A stretch of 64,000 bases of DNA, from the NCBI RefSeq assembly GCF_003626735.1, contig NZ_RBHX01000001.1, forward strand, positions 992,001 through 1,056,000, read 5' to 3'. The translations under genes were made by a program, and so were the position numbers. Under the pieces are notes generated by a model. The model saw nothing but the letters and a program-made list of their open reading frames with translations, was not told where the DNA came from and did not search any database. Positions 56,753 through 64,000 of the stretch are shown in pieces. Source of the DNA: Microbacterium sp. CGR2. GTDB taxonomy: Bacteria > Actinomycetota > Actinomycetes > Actinomycetales > Microbacteriaceae. The number at the start of each line of letters is the position of its first letter. Position 1 is the first letter of the stretch.

Positions 56753-57564
56753 TGCACAGCGCGCATGAGGTCTTCTGCCGCTCGCACCTGCTCGGTCGTC
56801 GGTCGGATACCGGTGTAGAGCACGAACTGTTCGAGCGCCTGCAGCGTCGCGACCTCGGCGCCGGTGATCACGATCTTTCCCGCAGCCCGTCCGGCCTGGA
56901 CGAGGGGTGTCTGGGCGGGAAGGGCGACGACATCGAAGACGACGGAGGCCGCGGCCACCGCCTCTGCCGAGAATGACAGCGTGTGCGCATCCGCTCCGCC
57001 ACTCATACCGATCGGCGTGACGTTGACGAGGATGTCAGCCGTCGCGTCTCCGGCATCCGGCGTCCAGGAGAACCCGTACAGTCCGGCCAGTGCTCGCCCG
57101 TTCTTCTCGTTGCGGGCGACGAGGGTGACCCGGGTGAAGCCGGCGTCGCGGAACGCCGCAGCCGTCGCTTTCGCCATTCCGCCCGACCCCCGCAGCAGCA
57201 CGGAAGACTGCGGGTCGAGTCCGTTGCGAGCGATCAACTGCGCGATCGCGGAGTAGTCGGTGTTGTATGCGGTCAGCACGCCGTCGTCGTTCACGATCGT
57301 GTTCACCGAATCGATGGCGCTCGCCGACGGATCCATCTCGTCGACGAGGGCGATGACGTCTTCTTTGTAGGGCATGGAGATCGCGCACCCGCGGATGCCG
57401 AGCCCGCGGACGCCGCTGATCGCCTGTTCGAGGTTCGTCGGCGCGAACGCCTTGTAGATCCAGTTCAGCCCGAGCGCCTCGTAGAGGAAGTTGTGAAAAC
57501 GAGTCCCGTTGTTGCTGGGTCGCGCCGACAACGAGATGCAGAGGGTCATGTCTTTGTTCAGCAT
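56749..57564 (-). CDS. Shikimate dehydrogenase-like protein (AroE/YdiB family)
   Basis: A 271-residue NAD(P)-dependent enzyme. The substrate domain has [20 protein letters not shown] and the catalytic Lys in [12 protein letters not shown]; Asp in [11 protein letters not shown]. The Rossmann domain has [20 protein letters not shown] and [10 protein letters not shown]. It lacks the canonical N-S-x-S-P-x-x-H-N binding start, so it is a paralog and probably not the biosynthetic AroE; a quinate or related acid is possible. ATG 57564 (GAGG 8 bases upstream) is preferred over GTG 57570. Overlaps the racemase gene. Confidence 0.85.
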   Translation of the reverse strand: MLNKDMTLCISLSARPSNNGTRFHNFLYEALGLNWIYKAFAPTNLEQAISGVRGLGIRGCAISMPYKEDVIALVDEMDPSASAIDSVNTIVNDDGVLTAYNTDYSAIAQLIARNGLDPQSSVLLRGSGGMAKATAAAFRDAGFTRVTLVARNEKNGRALAGLYGFSWTPDAGDATADILVNVTPIGMSGGADAHTLSFSAEAVAAASVVFDVVALPAQTPLVQAGRAAGKIVITGAEVATLQALEQFVLYTGIRPTTEQVRAAEDLMRAVQ

Positions 57565-58107
57565 CGTCACTGCCTCAGGTTAGCGCGACGTGCCGTGCGA
57601 GATCCCGCATCCTCCCCTATGGTGAAAGTGCATGCACAGGGGATCGATCGTCTCCGTCTTTCCCCAGAAGACGGACAGCCTTCCCCAGAGGCAAGACGGT
57701 CCGTGCATGCGATTGGCCCCCTCGAGCAGTTCAGTCCCCAATGGGCTGCTCGAGGGGGTCGCTGGCATTTTCGCGACCGCTCGAATTCTTGTCCCCCAAA
57801 TGGGGGACAAGAAGGCCGAAGAGGGGGTAGGCTGTCTCTGACGCACCCTCCGGTCGTCTTCGGCCCTCATCGCTCCCCCCGCGGTGAGGGCCACACCATT
57901 TTTCGGACGGCTGCCGTCGGCCCACCACGCGCCGACCACGTGCCCGGGAGTATTCTCCGCCATCGCGGCGATCACCGGCGTGTGCCGCTCATGCAACATT
58001 TGGATTACCTTCTCGCACACTCTGTTCCGCTGGGGGCCTCCTCCACTAGCGTTAGCGATGTCGGGGCATACCTGCGTCGGCTTTTTCACCAGCAGAACAG
58101 GCAGTAC
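57565..58107. other. 540-bp palindrome-rich gap upstream of the cold-shock gene
   Basis: No convincing protein gene. It contains at least three clear inverted repeats: CCGTCTT-tccccag-AAGACGG (57654-57674), a perfect 13-bp pair CCCCCTCGAGCAG / CTGCTCGAGGGGG (57717-57729, 57746-57758, 16-base loop), and a perfect 12-bp hairpin at 57786-57813. The palindrome GTGCATGCAC lies near 57629, and its GTGCATGC core recurs near 57702. The last part (about 58040-58107) probably holds the cold-shock gene's promoter (TAGCGT near 58048) and leader. Candidates: a structured non-coding RNA or a repeat element. Confidence 0.55.
57786..57813. repeat. Perfect 12-bp hairpin (REP-like)
   Basis: TTCTTGTCCCCC, loop AAAT, GGGGGACAAGAA. 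Complete complementarity and a 4-base loop make it very stable on either strand. The GTCCCC-AATGGG sequence in the loop of the neighbouring 13-bp repeat is a shortened form of it. Confidence 0.75.
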
Positions 58108-58314
58108 ATGAGCACCCAGGGCACGGTCAAGTGGTTCAACTCGGAGAAGGGCTTCGGCTTCATCTCCCCCGACGACGGCGGCGCTGACGTTTTCGCGCAC
58201 TACTCCGCCATTGAGTCATCCGGCTACCGGTCTCTCGACGAGAACCAGCGAGTCGAGTTCGATGTCGCGCAGGGCCCCAAGGGCCTGCAGGCAGAGAACA
58301 TCCGCCCGCTCTAA
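58108..58314 (+). CDS. cspA: Cold-shock protein CspA family
   Basis: A 68-residue single-stranded nucleic-acid-binding protein. RNP1 [10 protein letters not shown] and RNP2 VFAHYSAI are intact, with the standard opening [15 protein letters not shown]. Acts as an RNA chaperone. The upstream gap is structured and may contribute to cold regulation. A strong terminator follows. Confidence 0.97.
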   Translation: MSTQGTVKWFNSEKGFGFISPDDGGADVFAHYSAIESSGYRSLDENQRVEFDVAQGPKGLQAENIRPL

Positions 58315-58327
58315 GCGCGGGCGATCT

Positions 58328-58386
58328 CAGAACTCCCCGTCCGGATTCGCCGCGTGCGACATCCGGCGGGGAGTTCTGTGCTTTTG
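58328..58386 (+). terminator. Terminator of the cold-shock gene
   Basis: CAGAACTCCCC (58328-58338) pairs with GGGGAGTTCTG (58368-58378), and an inner CCGGAT pairs with ATCCGG; then TGCTTTTG. Perfect 11-bp outer stem 14 bases after the stop. Confidence 0.85.
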
Positions 58387-58415
58387 ACGGGTGTGACCCT
58401 GTCTGCCGAAGGCTT

Positions 58416-59081
58416 TCAGGCGAGGAGAAGCGCCCGCAGGTCATCGACGGACGTCACGCGGAACGCCGCGTCGTCACCTTCGTGGTGGTCGCTGAAACCC
58501 CATTCGACGAAGATCACGGGCACCCCGTTGGCGTTGCCGCCCTCCACATCGTGATGCCGATCGCCGATCAGCACGGGTCGTGAGGTGTCGGCGCCCAGGA
58601 CCCGCAGTCGACGGAGTGCTTCTGCGACGATGTCGGTCTTCGTCGCCAGCGTCGCCTCATCCGGCGTCGCTCCTACCGTCGTCGTGAACGATGGGCGCAG
58701 TCCGAAGTGATCGATCAGCGCATCGACCTGGATCTCGGGCTTGGAGCTCGCCGTCGCCTGCGGGATGCCGACGGAATGCAGGTCGTGGATCAGGTCGGCC
58801 ACCCCCGGATAGGTGGCGACGTCGGTCGTGTAGCCATCCGCTTTGCCGAGCGCGCGATAGAAGCTCACGGCCTCGGTCGCCTGGTCCGGCGTCATCCCTG
58901 CCTGGTCTTGGAAGGAGTCGAACATCGGCGGTCCGATCCAGTGGATCAATTGCTCGCGGGTCGGCGCGGGGTGGCCGAAGTGGGGAAGTGCGATGTTGAG
59001 GCGACGGAGGATGCCGACGGATGCGTCGACGATGGTGCCGTCGACGTCCCACAGCACACAGGAGTAAGGGGAGGAGGGCAT
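58416..59081 (-). CDS. HAD-family hydrolase (phosphoglycolate-phosphatase-like)
   Basis: A 221-residue phosphatase: nucleophile motif VLWDVDGTIVDASV at residues about 8-20, motif II Ser/Thr in ATASSKPEIQV, motif III Lys in TLATKTDIV, and motif IV VLIGDRHHDVEGG. A helical cap follows motif I. Substrate could be phosphoglycolate, a sugar phosphate or a pyrophosphate; not readable. Monocistronic. Confidence 0.9.
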   Translation of the reverse strand: MPSSPYSCVLWDVDGTIVDASVGILRRLNIALPHFGHPAPTREQLIHWIGPPMFDSFQDQAGMTPDQATEAVSFYRALGKADGYTTDVATYPGVADLIHDLHSVGIPQATASSKPEIQVDALIDHFGLRPSFTTTVGATPDEATLATKTDIVAEALRRLRVLGADTSRPVLIGDRHHDVEGGNANGVPVIFVEWGFSDHHEGDDAAFRVTSVDDLRALLLA

Positions 59082-59161
59082 CCCTTCAGCCTATGGGCCC
59101 GCGGCGCCTCGACCGTTTCTCCTGCACAGGTGTGCAACGGAGCGCGTGAGCGGCGCGCCGG

Positions 59162-59857
59162 TCAGAACAGGCGCGGAACGCCGGACTCGATGCCCTTCAT
59201 GTCGTCGTAGTCGAGCACGAGACAGCGGATGCCGCGGTCTTCGGCGAGAACTCGCGCCTGCGGCTTGATCTCCTGCGCGGCGAAGACGCCCTGGACCGGC
59301 GAGAGGTGGGGGTCGCGCCCGAGCAGTTCGAGGTAGCGGGTGAGCTGCTCGACGCCGTCGATGTCCCCTCGACGCTTCACCTCGACGGCGATCGCGACAC
59401 CGGCGGCATCCCGCACGAGCAGATCCACCGGACCGATCGCGGTCGGGTACTCGCGTCGGACGAGCGTGGCGCCGTCCGCGATGAGGTCGACCTGCTCGGC
59501 GAGCAGTCGCTGCAGATCTGCTTCGACGCCATCCTTCTGCAGTCCCGGGTCGATGCCGAGCTCGTGATTCGAGTCGTGAAGGATCTCGTAGATCTGCACG
59601 CGCAGCGCGTCGCCGGTCTTCTTGTGGACCACGCGCCAGACGTCGATGACACCGGCGATCGCCTCTTCCTCGCCAGGTTCCTGTCGCGACAGGGAACACG
59701 GAGGACTCATCCAGTTCAGCGGCTTGTAGCTCCCGCCGTCGGAGTGCACGAGCAGACTCCCGTCTCCCTTGTGCACGAGCAGACGAGTGGCGAGGGGGAG
59801 ATGGGCATTGAGTCGACCGGTGTAGTCCACCGAGCAACGGGCGATGACGAGACGCAC
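59162..59857 (-). CDS. nucS: Mismatch-specific endonuclease NucS (EndoMS)
   Basis: A 231-residue nuclease of actinobacteria and archaea that cuts mismatched DNA and replaces MutS/MutL. The N-terminal dimerisation domain ([20 protein letters not shown]) is followed by the RecB-like nuclease domain with GPVDLLVRD (active-site Asp) and [19 protein letters not shown] (Glu-x-Lys), and the C-terminal [11 protein letters not shown]. Full length. Just downstream of an MFS gene on the same strand, with only 9 bases between. Confidence 0.95.
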   Translation of the reverse strand: MRLVIARCSVDYTGRLNAHLPLATRLLVHKGDGSLLVHSDGGSYKPLNWMSPPCSLSRQEPGEEEAIAGVIDVWRVVHKKTGDALRVQIYEILHDSNHELGIDPGLQKDGVEADLQRLLAEQVDLIADGATLVRREYPTAIGPVDLLVRDAAGVAIAVEVKRRGDIDGVEQLTRYLELLGRDPHLSPVQGVFAAQEIKPQARVLAEDRGIRCLVLDYDDMKGIESGVPRLF

Positions 59858-59866
59858 CCGTCGAGC

Positions 59867-61093
59867 CTACTTCGTGACCGGGGTCTTCTCGTCCTCGCGG
59901 AGCGGCCGCGCCGCGCCGGAGAACAGCCCGGAGGCGACGACCAGGCCGACGAGGATGAACAGGGTGTTGAGCAGGCCGATGTGCTCGCTGATGACGCCGA
60001 GCACCGGGGGGCCGCCGAGGAACGCGACGTAACCGATGGTCGCTGCCGCGCTCACGCGCGCGGCAGCCTTCGCCGGGTCGTCGGCTGCGGCCGACATGCC
60101 CAGGGGGAAACCGAGGGAGGCGCCGATGCCCCACAGTGCCGCACCGACGAGGACCAGCGGCAGGTTCGGCGCCAGGATGAACAGCAGGATGCCGGATGCT
60201 GCCGCGACCGAGAGGATCCGCAGCACGGTCACGCGCCCGAACCGGTCCACGAGCGGTCCACCGAAGAGTCGTACGACGGTCATGCCGATCGAGAAGACCG
60301 CGAGCGACACCGCGCCTGTTCCTTCGGGGAAGCCATGCCCCTGCTCCGTGCCCAGGGCGATCCAGTCGTTGGCGCCGCCCTCCGCGAAGGACATCCCGAG
60401 CATCACCATCCCGAGCAGGTAGGTGCGCGGTTCGCGCCAGGCCTCGAGCGCGACGTGCATGCGCTCGCGGAATGCCGGCTTCTCGTGATCCTGCGGGTCG
60501 AGCGCTGCCTCGCGCACGGGCACCTGGAAGAAGCAGACGACGGCGACCGCCGCGATCACGACTCCCATGATGGTGGCGTGGGTGGCGACGTCGATCGACA
60601 GCGCAGCAGCCAACGCTCCGATGCCGGCGCCGATCACCGTGCCGAAGCTGAAGAAGGCGTGGAAGACCGGGAGGATGGTCTTGCCCATCTGCTGCTCGAT
60701 CGCCGTCGCCTCCACGTTCATCATCACGTCGACGCAGCCGTTGCCGAAGCCGAACAGCACCATGCCCGCGAGCACGATGGGCACCGATCCGAAGACGTTC
60801 GCACCGAGGCCGACGAGAGTGATGCCGAGGGCGAAGGTCAGCATCGCCAAGAACATGCCGCGTCGTGCGCCCGTGCGTGCCATCACGGCCGGACTCGTGG
60901 AGATGCCGAGGATGGATGCCACGCCCATGCCCAGCAGGATCATGCCGACCTGCGCATTGTCGAGGCCGAGAGCCTCCTTGATTCCCGGTACTCGGGACGC
61001 CCACGTCGCGATCGAGAGGCCGCTGGCGAAGAAGATGGCGAAGATCGCTGCGCGCCAGCGCACGAACTGCGAACGGGTGAGGGCGTTGTCCAT
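59867..61093 (-). CDS. MFS transporter (sugar-like, 12-TM)
   Basis: A 408-residue permease with 12 hydrophobic segments; FFASGLSIATWASRVPGIK near the start, GFGNGCVDVMMNVEATAIEQ and the repeated-half motif GGPLVDRFGRVTVLR place it in the FucP/YbjJ-like MFS group. Divergent from a LacI regulator with a perfect palindrome in the 60-bp gap, so a carbohydrate substrate is likely though not shown. Upstream neighbour of nucS. Confidence 0.9.
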   Translation of the reverse strand: MDNALTRSQFVRWRAAIFAIFFASGLSIATWASRVPGIKEALGLDNAQVGMILLGMGVASILGISTSPAVMARTGARRGMFLAMLTFALGITLVGLGANVFGSVPIVLAGMVLFGFGNGCVDVMMNVEATAIEQQMGKTILPVFHAFFSFGTVIGAGIGALAAALSIDVATHATIMGVVIAAVAVVCFFQVPVREAALDPQDHEKPAFRERMHVALEAWREPRTYLLGMVMLGMSFAEGGANDWIALGTEQGHGFPEGTGAVSLAVFSIGMTVVRLFGGPLVDRFGRVTVLRILSVAAASGILLFILAPNLPLVLVGAALWGIGASLGFPLGMSAAADDPAKAAARVSAAATIGYVAFLGGPPVLGVISEHIGLLNTLFILVGLVVASGLFSGAARPLREDEKTPVTK

Positions 61094-61106
61094 GCCGGAC
61101 AGCCTA

Positions 61107-61120
61107 TCGAATCGATTCGA
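61107..61120. promoter_or_regulatory. LacI-type operator between MFS and LacI genes
   Basis: TCGAATCGATTCGA, a perfect 14-base palindrome with central CG, in the 60-bp divergent region (14 bases from the MFS start). Confidence 0.8.
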
Positions 61121-61153
61121 CCGCGCGGAACCCAGGCGAGCTATCCTCGGAGT

Positions 61154-62215
61154 ATGAGCACCCAGGAGACACCGCGCCGGGCGACCATCGCCGACGTCGC
61201 GCGTGAGGCGGGCGTCGCGACATCCACGGCATCCGTCGTCTTCAGCGGCAAGGCCAAGGTGGCGGCGGCGACCCGAGAACGGGTCCTCGCAGCGGCGGCG
61301 GAGCTCGGCTACACGGGGCCCGATCCCCGCGCGGCATCCCTTCGACGAGGTCGGAGCGGCATCGTCGCTGTCGTGCTCGAAGGCCATCTGCGTGCCGCGT
61401 TCCTCGATCCGGTGGCGATTGCGCTGATGGACGGCCTCACCGACGGCCTCGCCGACCTGAGCGACGGCATCCTGCTCATGCGCGATGAACCGGGCGAGGA
61501 CGGATCGGCGCTCGCGAACGCGCCCGTCGATGCGTTCGTCCTCATCGGATGCTCCGGGCGCACGCGGGCGTCGTTGGAAGTGGTGCGCGGACGGGGACTC
61601 CCCGTGGTCGTGATCGAGGGCGATGCCGGAGACGGGGTCCCACGGATCAGCCTCGACAACACCGCGGCCTCCGCGGATGTGGCCCGGCATGTGTACGATC
61701 TCGGTCATCGCGATGTCGCGCTGGTCACGCTTCCCCTCGACGCCGAGCGAGAGCGCGGCGTCGTGACCGCGGAACGACTCGCTCGCGCCACGGTCGACGT
61801 GACGATCGATCGCTTGGCCGGCTTGCGGGAAGTCTTCCCCGTCGCTCCCGCGATCTCCGCGTCGGGCAGCCTGATCGACGAGGGTGTCATCGTCGGGCGG
61901 ATGCTGCTGGCCGATGCCGCAACGCGCCCGACGGCGGTCCTCGCGCAGAGCGACCTGCTGGCTGTGGGCGTGATCCGGGCCGCCGAAGAGCTCGGGCTCC
62001 GGGTGCCCGAGGATCTCTCCGTCGCCGGATTCGACGGGATCGCGGTCGACGGTCTCGCCGACGTGACACTCACCACGAGCGTGCAGCCCGCCGTGGAGAA
62101 GGGGCGTGCGGCTGGAGAGCAGGTCGCGCGGATGCTGCGCGGTGAGCCCGGTGAGACCCAGCACCTCACGTGTCGGTTCCGTCCAGGCACGACCACGGCT
62201 GAGCCCCGCAGCTGA
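61154..62215 (+). CDS. LacI-family transcriptional regulator
   Basis: A 353-residue regulator: HTH (ATIADVAREAGVATSTASVV), then FSGKAKVAAATRERVLAAAA, and a ligand domain ending SVAGFDGIAVDGLADVTLTT. The recognition helix SVVFSGKAK differs from that of the other three LacI proteins here. TATCCT lies 6 bases before the ATG, suggesting a leaderless transcript. Probably represses the divergent MFS gene through the palindrome at 61107. Confidence 0.92.
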   Translation: MSTQETPRRATIADVAREAGVATSTASVVFSGKAKVAAATRERVLAAAAELGYTGPDPRAASLRRGRSGIVAVVLEGHLRAAFLDPVAIALMDGLTDGLADLSDGILLMRDEPGEDGSALANAPVDAFVLIGCSGRTRASLEVVRGRGLPVVVIEGDAGDGVPRISLDNTAASADVARHVYDLGHRDVALVTLPLDAERERGVVTAERLARATVDVTIDRLAGLREVFPVAPAISASGSLIDEGVIVGRMLLADAATRPTAVLAQSDLLAVGVIRAAEELGLRVPEDLSVAGFDGIAVDGLADVTLTTSVQPAVEKGRAAGEQVARMLRGEPGETQHLTCRFRPGTTTAEPRS

Positions 62216-62221
62216 TGGTGC

Positions 62222-63706
62222 TCAGCTGCGCTGCGGACCGATCGGCAGCGTGACGGCGCCGAAGTCGAGGATGCGGTAGCGACCGCAGTCGACGATCTCC
62301 TCGGGGACGGCAGGCCGGGGAAGCTGCCACGGCACGGTCTGCGCGTCCTCGACGAGGAACGACACCTCACCGACCGCGAAGTCGTGGCGGTTCACCAGCC
62401 ATGCGTAGCCGCGCAACTGATGGTCGACCTGCACGAGGCGCGCAGGATCGTCGAGGTGCAGCTTCGGCAGGCGCACGGTCCAGAACTGCCCGGCGCCGGT
62501 CCGTCCGGACGCGTCCACCCAATTCGTCACGCACGTGAGGTCCTGGTCCGCGGCCGTCGCCGCTCCCGCGACCCGCGGCACACTCAGCGCGGTTCCGATC
62601 ACGGCCAGCGCGGCCAGCACCCCCACCGACGCTCGTGCCACCCGTCGCGGCAGCGGCACCGCACGTGGACAGGCGACGAGGGCGAGCACCGGAGCGAACG
62701 CCGCCGGCTGCAGGTACCTGGCGGCGTGCGTTCCCAGCGCGATCGCTCCGATGACGACCACAGCCGGCATCACCCAGGCGATCGAGGCCACCAGGCGAGA
62801 CCCGGAGTGCTCCGCCCGCACGGTGCGGACGACCGCCCACGCCAGGAGCGCCAGCGACAAGAGAACGCCCAGCGTGCCGAGCGGTGTCGCGAGTCGATCG
62901 CCGAAGAGCTGCGAGTAGTAGGCCAGCGACTCCCTCCACAACTCGGGTCGGGCGTAGCCGGTGCCGGCGTTGGCGATCCATGCTTCGAAAGGAATACGGA
63001 CGATGAATCCCACCACCGTGCCCGAGAGCAGGATGCCGAGGAGCGTCAGCATCCGCCGCTTCTCCGCCGACCTGACTGTCGCCAGGAGAAGGACCACCGT
63101 GAGGGGAACCGTTGCCCAGACCGCGTACAGCGGGTTGGACAGTGTCGACACCGCAGCCACCGCGGCGAGTATCACCAGACGCCACGCGCCGCCCCGAGGA
63201 TCGTCGAGGGCGCGCCGTACGAGCCCGACCGAGAGGACGACGGCGATGACCGTCGCCGAGTAGTAGGTGGTGGTCGATGTCAGGGATGCGAGTTCCAGAG
63301 CGTCGCGAGAGGCCGACGTCTCGGTCGCGGCGACGGCCGAGAACGCGACGAGTGCCGCCAGGGACCACGCCACCGGCGCGGTGCCGCTGCGGCGCCGACC
63401 GGCGACCAGTCGCACCGCCCCGTAGAAGGCGACGAGGTTGATCACCGCATTCATGGCCAGGATGCCGTTGACGTCGAACGGCAGGAGGAGGTCGAGGGCG
63501 GTGAAGAGCGCCGTCTCGGGCAGGAAGAGGACGCTGGACATCGCCCACCCGAGTGGTTCGCCGGAGAGCAGCGAGCGGGCCGACAGCGCCACGATCAGCG
63601 AGTCGCCGTCGCGGAACAGCAGCTCGGCACGGTCGGACGCCGCAACCTGCCCGGTGAGTATGACCGCGACCGCCAGCGCACCGACCCAGCCGGCCAGTTC
63701 CCGCAT
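62222..63706 (-). CDS. Large hypothetical membrane protein
   Basis: A 494-residue polytopic protein with about 10-11 hydrophobic segments and a C-terminal extracytoplasmic domain (from about residue 390) containing single Cys residues (TCVTNWVDAS, VDCGRYRILD). The layout resembles GT-C-fold glycosyltransferases or related actinobacterial membrane proteins: an acidic first loop RDGDSLIVALSARSL sits where such enzymes have their catalytic Asp. No firm assignment. ATG 63706 follows a GGGGGG stretch. Divergent from the Mrp operon start. Confidence 0.75.
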   Translation of the reverse strand: MRELAGWVGALAVAVILTGQVAASDRAELLFRDGDSLIVALSARSLLSGEPLGWAMSSVLFLPETALFTALDLLLPFDVNGILAMNAVINLVAFYGAVRLVAGRRRSGTAPVAWSLAALVAFSAVAATETSASRDALELASLTSTTTYYSATVIAVVLSVGLVRRALDDPRGGAWRLVILAAVAAVSTLSNPLYAVWATVPLTVVLLLATVRSAEKRRMLTLLGILLSGTVVGFIVRIPFEAWIANAGTGYARPELWRESLAYYSQLFGDRLATPLGTLGVLLSLALLAWAVVRTVRAEHSGSRLVASIAWVMPAVVVIGAIALGTHAARYLQPAAFAPVLALVACPRAVPLPRRVARASVGVLAALAVIGTALSVPRVAGAATAADQDLTCVTNWVDASGRTGAGQFWTVRLPKLHLDDPARLVQVDHQLRGYAWLVNRHDFAVGEVSFLVEDAQTVPWQLPRPAVPEEIVDCGRYRILDFGAVTLPIGPQRS

Positions 63707-63842
63707 CCACGCCCCCCGCATGCGACAACTCTGGCACGCTCTGTTCACTCGCCGGAGCGGAGGGGCCCAGCGCACCGGTAAACTCGAAGGACACCCGCCC
63801 GCCTGAGCCGTATGGCCGACGAGCCCCGAGGGAGCCGCGCAT
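63707..63842. promoter_or_regulatory. Divergent promoter region before the Mrp operon
   Basis: 136 bases between the membrane-protein start and mnhA. TAAACT (63779-63784) about 60 bases before mnhA is a plausible -10; GAGGGAG at about 63828-63834 is the mnhA ribosome site. No other signal seen. Confidence 0.4.
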
Positions 63843-64000
63843 ATGCTGACTCTCCTCGCCGTGTTCCTTCTCGGATCGCTGCTGATGCCCGTGCTGGTGC
63901 GGTGGTTGGGGTCGATGGCCTTCGCCGTCGCGGCACTCATTCCGGCCGCGGCATTCATCCATGCGCTGGTGCTGACACCACAGGTCATCGACGGCCCCGC
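63843..64000 (+). CDS. mnhA: Na+/H+ antiporter subunit A (partial, 5' end only)
   Basis: Only the first 52 residues are in the window: LTLLAVFLLGSLLMPVLVRW, then a second hydrophobic stretch MAFAVAALIPAAAFIHALVL. This matches the N-terminus of Mrp/Mnh antiporter subunit A (related to NuoL). A strong ribosome site (GAGGGAG) precedes ATG 63843. The remaining Mrp genes should follow outside the window; assignment from so short a fragment is moderate. Confidence 0.8.
   Translation, partial: MLTLLAVFLLGSLLMPVLVRWLGSMAFAVAALIPAAAFIHALVLTPQVIDGP

Noticed and set aside
57632..57841. 69-residue open frame in the palindrome-rich gap
   Set aside because: It runs straight through two perfect inverted repeats, has no ribosome site and no recognisable protein signature; the open frame is explained by the repeats.
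57580..58200. 206-residue minus-strand open frame over the gap and cspA start
   Set aside because: It overlaps the cold-shock coding region and has only low-complexity high-GC composition.

Overview
The window comes from a high-GC Gram-positive actinobacterium. Its gene order and protein style point to Microbacteriaceae, most likely Microbacterium or a close relative. The evidence is the gyrB-gyrA-DUF3566 run near the origin, tRNA-Ile/tRNA-Ala a few kb further on, the conserved actinobacterial cell-shape/kinase operon (crgA, sortase, pabA, pknB, pknA, pbpA, rodA, pstP, fhaB, fhaA), a NucS endonuclease, many LacI regulators and frequent 4-bp ATGA/GTGA gene overlaps. No rRNA, CRISPR array, prophage or insertion sequence was seen.

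Layout. (1) 1-8.3 kb: the 3' part of gyrB, gyrA and a DUF3566 membrane protein, then a histidine kinase/response regulator/DUF4097 operon, then tRNA-Ile and tRNA-Ala. (2) 8.3-17.3 kb: accessory genes. These include an XRE regulator divergent from a drug-efflux MFS protein, an ECF41-type sigma factor divergent from a flavin oxidoreductase, an AI-2E family transporter, a quinone-reductase-like MDR enzyme, a DUF3253 protein and a Fic protein that has lost its catalytic core. (3) 17.3-24.6 kb: a LacI regulator divergent from a 2009-residue secreted GH92 alpha-mannosidase, with a textbook LacI operator between them; the mannosidase ends in LAGTG plus a membrane anchor. (4) 24.6-39.6 kb: small housekeeping genes (NUDIX, YbaK-like, cyclophilin, rhomboid), a cluster of DnaA-box-like sites, crgA, a class E sortase, a 51-residue membrane protein, pabA, and the pknB-to-fhaA operon on the minus strand, closed by tRNA-Leu. 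(5) 39.6-42.2 kb: an ECF sigma factor with a probable membrane partner and a small secreted protein. (6) 42.3-48.6 kb: a LacI-controlled sugar ABC importer without its own ATPase, plus a GH1-like glycosidase. (7) 48.6-55 kb: a LacI-controlled sugar-acid operon (fructuronate reductase-like enzyme, zinc-type dehydrogenase, MFS transporter, mannonate dehydratase ManD) that reads as a route from L-gulonate to 2-keto-3-deoxygluconate. (8) 55-64 kb: small acidic proteins, an SRPBCC protein, a racemase/shikimate-dehydrogenase-like pair, a 540-bp palindrome-rich gap, a cold-shock gene, a HAD phosphatase, nucS, an MFS/LacI divergent pair, a large membrane protein and the start of an Mrp antiporter operon.

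Together the genes describe a soil- or plant-associated saprophyte. Glycan and sugar-acid use is organised into regulon modules with local LacI repressors. A surface-anchored mannosidase may be attached by the class E sortase encoded 4.2 kb away. The growth and division machinery (Ser/Thr kinases, SEDS/PBP pair, CrgA) lies in the conserved near-origin block.

All functions are inferred from reading the sequence and from family knowledge; no database search was run.
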